From: Chloroflexota bacterium
GTDB taxonomy: Bacteria > Chloroflexota > Limnocylindria > Limnocylindrales > CSP1-4
Direction of reading: 5' to 3'
Length of the DNA stretch: 8,349 nucleotides
NCBI GenBank assembly: GCA_016200675.1
Contig: JACQEH010000255.1
Location: forward strand, 1 to 8,349
Both the position numbers and the translations under genes were made by a program. Below, piece by piece: positions 1 through 5,084 of the stretch; the stretch's first letter is position 1; each line of letters starts with the position of its first letter. The notes beneath the pieces were generated by a model that ran no database searches, had not been told where the DNA came from, and was given only the letters and a program-made list of their open reading frames with translations.

Positions 1-417
1 AAGGTCGTCTTCGACGCCCTCCTCGACCCGGAGCTGTACGCCGAGTGGACGCCGATGGTCGACCTGTCGTTCGAGGACTCGGGGCCACCCCGCGTCGGTT
101 GGCGTGGCCGGTTCCGGATGGCGCAAGGCCCGATCAAGGGGCTCCTCGACATGGAGATCGTGGAGCTGGAACCAGAGCGGCGGGTCGCCATTCGGGTCAG
201 CCACCCGTCGCTCGACTGGCTGGCCGTGACCACGCTCCAGCCGGACGGGCAGGGGACCCGCGTCAAGTACGCCGGCGAGATGGCCCTTCGCGGCTGGCGC
301 CGGATCCTCGAGCCCATGATGGGCGGCGAGGTGAGCAAGGGCGAGGCCACCGAGATCCGGCAATTCAAGGCGCTACTGGAACACGAGCCGACAGGACCGC
401 AGGACCCGGCCTCTTGA
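1..417 (+). CDS. SRPBCC/CoxG-like ligand-binding protein, 5' end missing
   Basis: The reading frame is open from the first base and ends at TGA 415-417, so the N-terminus lies outside the window; 138 residues are visible. They look like the SRPBCC (START/Bet v1, polyketide cyclase/CoxG-like) fold: an early segment FDALLDPELYAEWTP is the usual 'boundary helix plus W' motif, followed by alternating strands with G-x-G-R/F-x-M patterns and a long C-terminal helix (GEVSKGEATEIRQFKALLE) that closes the hydrophobic cavity. Family members bind small hydrophobic ligands or help assemble enzymes; the actual ligand cannot be read from sequence. The stop codon lies inside the -35 box of the downstream merR-like gene, so the two genes are tightly packed but the second has its own promoter. 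I am confident of the fold family but not of a specific function. Confidence 0.8.
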   Translation, partial: KVVFDALLDPELYAEWTPMVDLSFEDSGPPRVGWRGRFRMAQGPIKGLLDMEIVELEPERRVAIRVSHPSLDWLAVTTLQPDGQGTRVKYAGEMALRGWRRILEPMMGGEVSKGEATEIRQFKALLEHEPTGPQDPAS

Positions 418-442
418 CATTCGAGTCACCCCAAGGTTGAGT
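414..442 (+). promoter_or_regulatory. Promoter and MerR-type operator dyad of the merR-like gene
   Basis: A perfect -35 box TTGACA (414-419) is followed by an imperfect dyad at 417-437. Its left arm ACATTCGAGT and the reverse complement of its right arm ACCCCAAGGT agree at 7 of 10 positions around C427. A dyad between -35 and -10 with an AC-TT/AAGGT edge is the layout of MerR-family operators. The -10 element is weak (TTGAGT, 437-442, 17-bp spacer). It would start transcription near the A of ATG 449, which suggests a leaderless mRNA. The TGA stop of the SRPBCC gene is embedded in the -35 box. Autoregulation is inferred. Confidence 0.55.
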
Positions 443-448
443 GGCGGC

Positions 449-940
449 ATGCGCATCGGCGAGCTTGCGGACCGAGTCGGCGTGCCGGCCGACACGGTTC
501 GGTTCTACGAACGGGAGGGCTGGCTGCCACGGCCGCCCCGGCAGGGCAACGGCTATCGCGAGTACGCCGACGCGGACGTCGAGCATCTCCGCCTGCTGAT
601 CGACCTGCGCCGCCTCGGCCTGACCCTCGAGGAGGCGGCGCGCCTGGCCTCGTACTGCCATTCGGGCCATTGCGCCGACACGAGCGCCGAGCTGCCGCGG
701 CTGATTGCCGATCGGCGCGCGGATGTCGCGTTGCGACTCTCGCGACTCCGCGAGCTTGACGCTCGGCTGGCCGATCTCGAGCGGCACGTGGCCGAGACGT
801 CAGCCGGGACCGGCTCGCAACGACCGAACCGGGGTCGTGCCCTGGCCGTCGTCGACGTCGGGGGCCCGTGCTGCGCCGCGGCCGCGTCGATCACGGATGT
901 TGCGGAGGGCGGCTGCGTCTGCTGCTCCCCACCGACCTGA
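449..940 (+). CDS. MerR-family transcriptional regulator, probably metal-responsive
   Basis: 163 residues. The N-terminal winged helix-turn-helix is classic MerR: MRIGELADRVGVPADTVRFY at 1-20, then YEREGWLPRPPR and the wing NGYREY (34-39). A dimerization helix follows (about 80-114). The ATG at 449 is chosen over an in-frame TTG at 437 because MerR proteins normally begin within a residue or two of the M-x-IG-E-L motif and because the TTG lies in the operator. Heavy-metal sensors carry a cysteine just before the dimer helix and more after it. Here there are C70 and C75 with H71 and H74 (CHSGHC), while the usual pair right after the helix is absent; instead the tail carries C141, C142, C156, C158 and C159. 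DNA-binding family is near certain. A thiophilic metal or metalloid ligand is inferred. No transporter or detoxification gene is visible next to it, so the target may be itself. Confidence 0.9.
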   Translation: MRIGELADRVGVPADTVRFYEREGWLPRPPRQGNGYREYADADVEHLRLLIDLRRLGLTLEEAARLASYCHSGHCADTSAELPRLIADRRADVALRLSRLRELDARLADLERHVAETSAGTGSQRPNRGRALAVVDVGGPCCAAAASITDVAEGGCVCCSPPT

Positions 941-1007
941 CGCCTCGCCTGAGGGCTGGTGCGGGGCCGCGGGCCAGCGGGCGAATCGGACCTGCGGCGG
1001 CTGCGCC
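941..1007. other. Convergent intergenic spacer with weak dyad
   Basis: This 67-bp gap separates two genes that converge. It contains GCTGG (955-959) and CCAGC (974-978), which could form a short GC-rich hairpin, but there is no T-run on either strand. A bidirectional terminator is possible but not supported beyond the hairpin. Confidence 0.25.
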
Positions 1008-2192
1008 TCAGACGACGTGGGACTCGCCGATGAGCTCGCCGCGGGCGAAGCGCTCCATCCGCAACGTGGAGACATCGACGGTCGCCGGGAGGCCCAGGAC
1101 GAGCTCCGCGGTCACCTTCCCGACGATCGGCGCGTGCTGGAAGCCGTGCCCGGAGAAGCCACACGCCAGGAACAGGCCCGCCAGCGCCTCGACCGGACCG
1201 AGGATGGCGTGGTGGTCCGGCGTCATCTCGTAGAGCCCGCCCCAGGCGCTCGCCAGGCCGGCGTCGGCCAGGCCGGGCAGGACCTGACAGGCCGCGGGCA
1301 GCAGCTCCTCGGCGATCCAGCGTTCGTCGACGGCCGTCCCGAACGTGACGACCGGCTCGCCGCGGGGCGGCATGCCCATCAGCACGCCCGATCCCTCGCG
1401 ATGGAAGTAGAACATCGTGGCCGTGTCGATGACCAGGGTTCGACGCTCCGGCCGGCCCGGGAAGTCGCTCGTCACGACGACGTGGCGGAGCTCGGGCCGG
1501 ATCGGTAGCTCGAGGCCGCAGGTGGCCGCCAGGGCCGGCGCCCAGACGCCCGCGGCGTTCACCACGATCGGGGCCTCGATGTCGCCGCCCGGCGTGGCGA
1601 CGCCGAGGATTCGCCCACCATCGGCGGTGGTCCGGATCACCGTCGCCGCGGTCCGGAGGCGGATGTCGACGCCGGCCCGGCGAGCAAGCGTCGCGTAGCC
1701 GCTCGTCAGGCCGGACGGGTCCGCGATCCCGTCGTCGGGCCCGAAGGTCGCACCGACCAGGCCCTCGGTCGCGAGGCCGGGGACGAGCTCCGCCACGGCC
1801 GCCGGGTCAAGCTCTTCGACCCGGGCGCCAAGGCCTCGCTGCATCGCGGCGGCGGCGCCGTGGCGGGCCCAGCCAGCCGGGTCGCGGACGAGGAAGAGGT
1901 AGCCCTCGACGTGGACGTCGAGTGGCAGGCCATGCGTCGCGCTGAAGTCATGGATCATCCGGACGCTCGCCAACGAGAGGCGGACATTGATCTCGCTCGA
2001 GAACTGGACCCGGAAGCCGCCGGCGCACCGGCCGGTGGACTCCGTGCCAAGGGCGTCGTCCCGCTCCAGGAGCAGGACTCGCCCCGCACCGCCGACGGCC
2101 AGGTGGTAGGCGATGCTCACGCCCATCGCTCCACCGCCGACGACCACGACGTCGGCCGTCTCGGTCATGGGCGCGGGCACCGGTGCGGGCAT
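1008..2192 (-). CDS. FAD-dependent oxidoreductase, DAO family (sarcosine oxidase beta-like)
   Basis: 394 residues. The N-terminus has the dinucleotide-binding fold of the DAO superfamily: VVVVGGGAMG (15-24, GxGxxG) and the ribose-binding acidic residue in LLLERD (E43), followed by STGRCAGGFR (52-61), the 'S-x-R-x-x-GG' segment that touches the flavin. The C-terminus has GGLYEMTPDHHAILGP (318-333) and CGFSGHGFQHAPIVGK, typical of sarcosine oxidase beta subunits and related N-methyl- or secondary-amine oxidases. Such enzymes oxidize N-methylglycines or imino/amino acids with FAD. The exact substrate is not readable, and no partner subunits (alpha, gamma, delta) are in the window. The start may be ATG 2192 or ATG 2168 (MTETADVV); neither has a clear ribosome site, and the latter leaves the usual short lead before the Rossmann strand. 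It is the last of three minus-strand genes, 99 bp after DUF4395. Confidence 0.88.
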   Translation of the reverse strand: MPAPVPAPMTETADVVVVGGGAMGVSIAYHLAVGGAGRVLLLERDDALGTESTGRCAGGFRVQFSSEINVRLSLASVRMIHDFSATHGLPLDVHVEGYLFLVRDPAGWARHGAAAAMQRGLGARVEELDPAAVAELVPGLATEGLVGATFGPDDGIADPSGLTSGYATLARRAGVDIRLRTAATVIRTTADGGRILGVATPGGDIEAPIVVNAAGVWAPALAATCGLELPIRPELRHVVVTSDFPGRPERRTLVIDTATMFYFHREGSGVLMGMPPRGEPVVTFGTAVDERWIAEELLPAACQVLPGLADAGLASAWGGLYEMTPDHHAILGPVEALAGLFLACGFSGHGFQHAPIVGKVTAELVLGLPATVDVSTLRMERFARGELIGESHVV

Positions 2193-2239
2193 GTCACCCG
2201 CACATGGTGCCAGCCACGCGCGGGGCAGGCGGGCCCGGG

Positions 2240-2275
2240 CACGATCGCGGGGCAGCGCACGACCCCGCGATCGTG
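2240..2275 (-). terminator. Perfect 13-bp inverted repeat, possible terminator after the DUF4395 gene
   Basis: CACGATCGCGGGG (2240-2252) and CCCCGCGATCGTG (2263-2275) are exact reverse complements with a 10-nt loop. The stem begins 17 nt past the stop of the DUF4395 gene and ends about 50 nt before the oxidoreductase start. Its position fits a terminator or attenuator on the minus strand, but no U-run follows, so Rho-independent release in the strict sense is not supported. It could instead protect the 3' end of the mRNA or serve as a protein-binding palindrome (it contains CGATCG). Confidence 0.45.
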
Positions 2276-2291
2276 GATCGGAACGCGCCCC

Positions 2292-2792
2292 TCAGCCGGC
2301 GCCGGGGCTCCGGAACCCGACGCGCGGCCGGGGCGGCACGCGCAGCACCACCCGGTCGAAGAGCTCCGGCAGGAACCAGTGGAGGCCGTAGAGGCGGCAG
2401 CCGAGGCAGTAGCCCGAGACGGCAAGGAGGACCTGGAGGCTGCCCACGACCGCGATCGCCAGCCAGCCGAGCTGCCCGGCGCCGGTGCTCGCGAGGAGCA
2501 GCCCGACCGCCGTGACAGAGGCACCGAGCGCCTGTGCGAAGCGCGGGCCGAGCTCGGGCTCCACGGTCGTCGGCGCGCCCAGCACCAGGACCCTTCGGAC
2601 CCATGGCCACGGCCGGCCGAAGACGAACCATTGGGTGCCGAGCGCGGCGCTCACCGCGAGGGCGGCGCCGACCGCGAGGGCGAGGACCGGGGCCTGGGCG
2701 GCGACGGCAACGATGACGGTGGCTGCCGAGAGGCCGGCGCCAAAGCGCTGGCCGCGCGGGTCGATGGTGCGAACGCGAATGACCGATGACAC
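2292..2792 (-). CDS. DUF4395 family membrane protein
   Basis: 166 residues starting at GTG (2790-2792), chosen because GAGAGG lies about 8 nt upstream and the family signature IDPRGQRFGAG begins at residue 10. The protein has four hydrophobic segments in two pairs (about 20-52 and 88-130), an intervening P-x-x-RF-A-Q loop (ELGPRFAQALG) and the family hallmark CLGC (C129, C132) at the end of the last membrane segment, followed by RLYGLHWF and a basic tail. The function of DUF4395 is not established. In many genomes it sits beside thioredoxin-like or rhodanese genes, and its membrane CxxC suggests thiol or sulfur chemistry; this is inference. It lies between threonine synthase (161 bp upstream) and an FAD oxidoreductase on the same strand. 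Confidence 0.85.
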   Translation of the reverse strand: MSSVIRVRTIDPRGQRFGAGLSAATVIVAVAAQAPVLALAVGAALAVSAALGTQWFVFGRPWPWVRRVLVLGAPTTVEPELGPRFAQALGASVTAVGLLLASTGAGQLGWLAIAVVGSLQVLLAVSGYCLGCRLYGLHWFLPELFDRVVLRVPPRPRVGFRSPGAG

Positions 2793-2826
2793 GGTGAGAC
2801 CTCTCGATGAGCGGACGATGGGCGCG

Positions 2827-2842
2827 GCACGCGGACGCGTGC
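2827..2842. promoter_or_regulatory. 16-bp palindrome upstream of the DUF4395 gene
   Basis: GCACGCG (2827-2833) and CGCGTGC (2836-2842) are exact reverse complements separated by GA. The centre lies about 42 bp upstream of the GTG start of the DUF4395 gene, in the 161-bp gap after thrC. The spacing and near-zero loop suit a dimeric repressor site better than an RNA hairpin. No clear -35/-10 pair was found in this gap, so a separate promoter is not demonstrated. Confidence 0.3.
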
Positions 2843-2953
2843 GGGCGCCGGGATCGACGTCGGGATGCGCGGACCGAGGACGGCCGGTGGTCGGCCGCCG
2901 GGCTCAGGCCCGCCGAGGACAGAGGCAGCGGCCCATCGGTGTACCGGGCGCGA

Positions 2954-4393
2954 TCACGCGAGGCCCGCCCGGGTGAACGCCGCATAGGAGGGCTCGATGG
3001 GCCGCGCCAGGATGGGCCGCGCCAGGATGGGCCGCGCCAGGCCGCCCCGTGCACGCGCGTCCGCCGCGCGGGCGTCGGCACGCCGCGTGCCGGCATCCGC
3101 GTCGCCGCCCTCGAGCCCGAACCACTTGGCGTCGGGGGTCTTCACGCCGTTGCCCGTCACGAGGGCGACGACCTCTTCGTCCGGCCCGACGAGCCCGCCA
3201 CGAACCGCCTGCTCCAGACCGCCGAGTGTGACGCCGCCCGCCGTCTCGGCGAACAGGCCCTCCGTCCGGCCGAGGCGTCGGATCGCGGCCGCCGTGGACT
3301 CGTCCGGGACGGCCTGGATGGACCCGCCGGTCCGGCGGGCCAGGGCGACCGCGTAGCGCCCATCGGCCGGCGACCCGATGGCCAGCGAGCGGACGATCGT
3401 GTTCGGGGTCCGGACCGGCACGATCTCGTCGCCGCCGGAGGCGAAGCCCTGGGCGACCGGCGAGCAGCCCTCCGGCTGCGACCCGATGAAGCGGACCGGC
3501 TTGTCGGCCACCAGGCCGGCGGCAACGAGGTCGTCGAAGCCGCGGGCGACCTTCGTGAAGAGGCTGCCCGAGGCGATGGGCGCGGCGAGGACGTCCGGCA
3601 GCCGCCAGCCGAGCTGCTCGGCGATCTCGAAGGCCAGCGTCTTGCTGCCCTCGGAGTAGAAGGGCCGGAGGTTGACGTTGACGAATGCCCAGCCCTCCTC
3701 GTCGGCGATCTCCAGGCTGAGGCGGTTGATGTCGTCATAGGTGCCGGCCACCGGCACGACCGTCGCGCCGTAGCTCAGGGCATGGTCGATCTTGGCCGGC
3801 TCGAGGTCGGCCGGGACGAACACGACCGCCCGCAGGCCGATCGCCGCGGCGGCCGCGGCCGTGGCCCCGGCGAGGTTGCCGGTCGAGGCGCAGGCCAGCG
3901 TGTCGAAGCCGAAGTCGACGGCCCGGGCCGCCGCGATCGCGACCACCCGGTCCTTGAACGAGAGGGTCGGGTTGCGGGTGTCGTCCTTGAGCAGGAGCCG
4001 GCCGGGCGCCAGCCCGATCTCGGCGCCGAAGCGGTCCGCCCGGATCAGCGGGGTCGAGCCGACGGCGAGGCCGCGGGCCGGCGGGGCCTCCACCGGCAGC
4101 AGCTCAAGGTATCGCCAGATCCCGGGTGCGCGCGCCTCGATGCGGGAGCGGCTGACCTGGGCCCGGATCGCCTCGCGGTCGTAGACGACCTCGAGGGGCC
4201 CGAAACAGGCCGGGCAGACGAAGCTCGGCCCGGTCGCCTCGGGCCTCTCGCAATTGCGACAGCGGAGCCCGACGATCCGCGGCCGGAGCGCCGCCTCGAC
4301 GGACCCCACGGATCCCGCAGCGACCGGCATCGCCATCAGCGAGCCGGAGCGCTTGCCGGTCTCGGTGATGGATGTCGTCGCTTCGGTCGTCAT
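2954..4393 (-). CDS. thrC: Threonine synthase with zinc-ribbon N-terminus
   Basis: 479 residues. PLP-dependent enzyme converting O-phospho-L-homoserine to L-threonine in the cytoplasm. N-terminal CRNC and CPAC (C45, C48, C60, C63) form the zinc-ribbon-like knuckle of long threonine synthases. The PLP lysine is K147 in NPTLSFKDR, STGN (170-173) is the phosphate/cofactor loop, and LVTGNGVKTPD (411-421) is the usual end of the catalytic core. The start at ATG 4393 is supported by GAGGAG seven nt upstream. The tail (about 426-466) is low-complexity Asp/Ala/Arg-rich and holds three LARPI repeats before a family-like end (RPIEPSYAAF). Transcription appears to be controlled by the SAM-I riboswitch and terminator in its roughly 225-nt leader, so a role tied to methionine/SAM supply is implied. 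A paralogue acting on O-phosphohomoserine in methionine synthesis is the main alternative to true threonine synthase. Confidence 0.93.
   Translation of the reverse strand: MTTEATTSITETGKRSGSLMAMPVAAGSVGSVEAALRPRIVGLRCRNCERPEATGPSFVCPACFGPLEVVYDREAIRAQVSRSRIEARAPGIWRYLELLPVEAPPARGLAVGSTPLIRADRFGAEIGLAPGRLLLKDDTRNPTLSFKDRVVAIAAARAVDFGFDTLACASTGNLAGATAAAAAAIGLRAVVFVPADLEPAKIDHALSYGATVVPVAGTYDDINRLSLEIADEEGWAFVNVNLRPFYSEGSKTLAFEIAEQLGWRLPDVLAAPIASGSLFTKVARGFDDLVAAGLVADKPVRFIGSQPEGCSPVAQGFASGGDEIVPVRTPNTIVRSLAIGSPADGRYAVALARRTGGSIQAVPDESTAAAIRRLGRTEGLFAETAGGVTLGGLEQAVRGGLVGPDEEVVALVTGNGVKTPDAKWFGLEGGDADAGTRRADARAADARARGGLARPILARPILARPIEPSYAAFTRAGLA
2997..3041 (-). repeat. Three perfect 15-bp tandem repeats inside thrC
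   Basis: ATGGGCCGCGCCAGG occurs three times without mismatch (2997-3011, 3012-3026, 3027-3041). Read on the minus strand it encodes LARPI repeated at residues 452-466 of threonine synthase. The unit is a multiple of three, so copy-number change keeps the frame. It sits in the non-conserved tail just before the last conserved residues, so it is probably a recent slippage expansion with little effect on catalysis. Confidence 0.9.
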
Positions 4394-4463
4394 CGCGGGC
4401 TCCTCGATGGGTGGTGACGCGCCGGGCGCGCCGTCTGGACGCTGCCATCGAGGCCCGAAACGG

Positions 4464-4488
4464 AAAACCCTTCCTGCAAGAGGAAGGG
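4464..4488 (-). terminator. Intrinsic terminator in the thrC leader (riboswitch expression platform)
   Basis: On the minus strand CCCTTCCT (4488-4481) pairs perfectly with AGGAAGGG (4475-4468) around a CTTGC loop and is followed at once by TTTT (4467-4464), then CCGTTT. This is a canonical Rho-independent terminator. It lies 12 nt beyond the 3' end of the SAM-I aptamer and about 70 nt before the thrC start, so it would stop transcription before the gene. A competing antiterminator (4473-4488 with 4500-4513) is described separately. Confidence 0.9.
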
Positions 4489-4513
4489 CTCGGGGAGATC
4501 CCTATCTCGCAGG
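4473..4513 (-). promoter_or_regulatory. Antiterminator alternative fold of the thrC leader
   Basis: Minus-strand CCUGCGAGAUAGGG (4513-4500) holds the 3' strands of aptamer helices P4 and P1. It can pair with CCCUUCCUCUUGCAGG (4488-4473), which is the terminator's 5' half, loop and first bases of its 3' half. The duplex has nine consecutive pairs (one G-U), a 1x3 internal loop and four more pairs, enclosing 11 nt. It cannot coexist with P1, P4 or the terminator, which is the logic of a SAM OFF switch. Confidence 0.75.
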
Positions 4514-4607
4514 TGGTTGTCCTGCCCGGACTTGGCACCTTGCCGGCGTCGCCGCCGGTAGGTTGTCGTGGCTTCCCAGGGCCGGTCCCTCCGCCACTCT
4601 CGATAGG
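4501..4607 (-). ncRNA. SAM-I (S-box) riboswitch aptamer upstream of thrC
   Basis: On the minus strand this 107-nt element has the S-box architecture. P1 is CCUAUC (4607-4602) with GAUAGG (4506-4501). P2 is GUGGC with GCCAC, enclosing the conserved GGAGGGACCGGCCC and GGGAA segments of the kink-turn helix. ACAACC follows, then P3 CCGGCG/CGCCGG with a GCGA tetraloop, then the conserved AAGGTGCCAAGTCC, and P4 GCAGG/CCUGC. These are the sequence blocks that define SAM-I. S-adenosylmethionine binding stabilises P1; here that frees the downstream terminator, so high SAM should switch thrC off. SAM-I elements usually precede methionine and sulfur genes, which makes thrC a notable target. Family assignment is firm; the direction of control comes from the alternative folds seen. 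Confidence 0.93.
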
Positions 4608-4625
4608 CTCTTTAGTTGTGGCCGG

Positions 4626-4654
4626 ATGGTAGCCGGATCGACAGTCGCCGTCAA
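4626..4654 (-). promoter_or_regulatory. Promoter of the thrC transcript
   Basis: On the minus strand TTGACG (4654-4649) and TACCAT (4631-4626) are separated by exactly 17 bp. They match the sigma-70 -35 and -10 consensus at five of six and four of six positions. Transcription would begin near 4619, about 12 nt before riboswitch helix P1, giving a leader of about 225 nt. The position relative to the aptamer strongly supports it. Confidence 0.75.
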
Positions 4655-4669
4655 AGCCGATCACGCGCC

Positions 4670-4718
4670 GTACTCGTTCTGTCGTACTCGTTATGTCGTA
4701 CTCGTTCTTGTACTCGTT
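4670..4718. repeat. Four direct repeats GTACTCGTT upstream of the thrC promoter
   Basis: GTACTCGTT is found at 4670-4678, 4684-4692, 4698-4706 and 4710-4718, with start-to-start distances of 14, 14 and 12 bp. The first three are parts of a longer unit (GTACTCGTT-[C/A]-TGTC). The block begins 16 bp upstream of the thrC -35 box as read on the minus strand (AACGAGTAC). Repeated sites there could bind an activator or repressor; a slippage-derived tandem repeat is the alternative. Units are too short and too close for CRISPR. Confidence 0.7.
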
Positions 4719-4759
4719 CGGGTGGAGCGAGGGTGACGACACCGACCTCGGCCGCACCA

Positions 4760-4943
4760 CTGCACCAGATCGACATCGGGGGAGTGCTGGGCGAAGTTCT
4801 CGGCTTTTGGATGCTTGTGCGGGAGCCCATATGCCCAGCCCTCCCCGGTTCCTGAGCACGAACCGCGGGGCAGGGACGGCCCGGTCGTCCGCGAGGTGCC
4901 CACCTTGATGGCCTAACACTCCGCCCATGACGGTCTGGTGCAG
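4760..4943 (+). ncRNA. Candidate structured RNA of unknown class
   Basis: The ends 4760-4786 and 4917-4943 are complementary at 23 of 27 positions, or 24 counting a U-G pair allowed only on the plus strand: CTGCACCAGA with TCTGGTGCAG is perfect, then CAT/ATG and GGAGTG/CACTCC. Inside are CUGGGC (4787-4792) with GCCCAG (4833-4838) enclosing GGCUUUUG (4802-4809) with CGGGAGCC (4820-4827), which needs U-G pairs on the plus strand. Next is CCCCGGTT (4843-4850) with AACC-GC-GGGG (4861-4870), then GGACG (4874-4878) with CGTCC (4886-4890) inside GGGCA/TGCCC. No reading frame with coding character covers it. It matches no riboswitch class I know. Its length and long closing stem recall 6S RNA, but I cannot show the defining bubble. 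It could be a free sRNA or part of the proline dehydrogenase leader. Confidence 0.45.
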
Positions 4944-4954
4944 CAGACGGGACC

Positions 4955-4993
4955 CGCGCTCTGGACCCCCGCTCTGGACCCGCGCTCTGGACC
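4955..4993. repeat. Three 13-bp tandem repeats upstream of the proline dehydrogenase gene
   Basis: CGCGCTCTGGACC (4955-4967), CCCGCTCTGGACC (4968-4980) and CGCGCTCTGGACC (4981-4993) are contiguous; the middle copy differs by one base. The block lies 92-130 bp before the proline dehydrogenase start, directly after the structured element. Binding-site or slippage origin cannot be told apart from one sequence. Confidence 0.75.
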
Positions 4994-5084
4994 TGCGGTC
5001 GCGCCTGCCCGCAGCGTCGACACCCCCCGATCCCGGCTCGCCGCCGGCCACGCGCCTCGAGCCCGGACCGAATAGCCTGTCGCC

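Noticed and set aside
437..448. TTG start four codons upstream for the MerR regulator
   Set aside because: It lies inside the operator and promoter, and MerR proteins conventionally begin at the M-x-IG-E motif, which is ATG 449.
2807..4417. Long plus-strand open frame opposite thrC
   Set aside because: No recognisable motifs; the opposite strand encodes a full threonine synthase with PLP lysine and zinc ribbon.
4495..4508. GAGAT-AGGG-ATCTC mini-hairpin as the main antiterminator
   Set aside because: It would disrupt P1 but leave the terminator untouched; the 13-bp pairing of 4500-4513 with 4473-4488 explains the switch better.
4670..4718. CRISPR array
   Set aside because: Repeat cores are only 9 bp with 3-5 bp between them; no spacers of CRISPR size and no cas genes.
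4760..4943. Cobalamin, TPP, FMN, T-box or tRNA-like element
   Set aside because: I looked for their conserved blocks on both strands and found none; it is kept only as an unassigned structured RNA.
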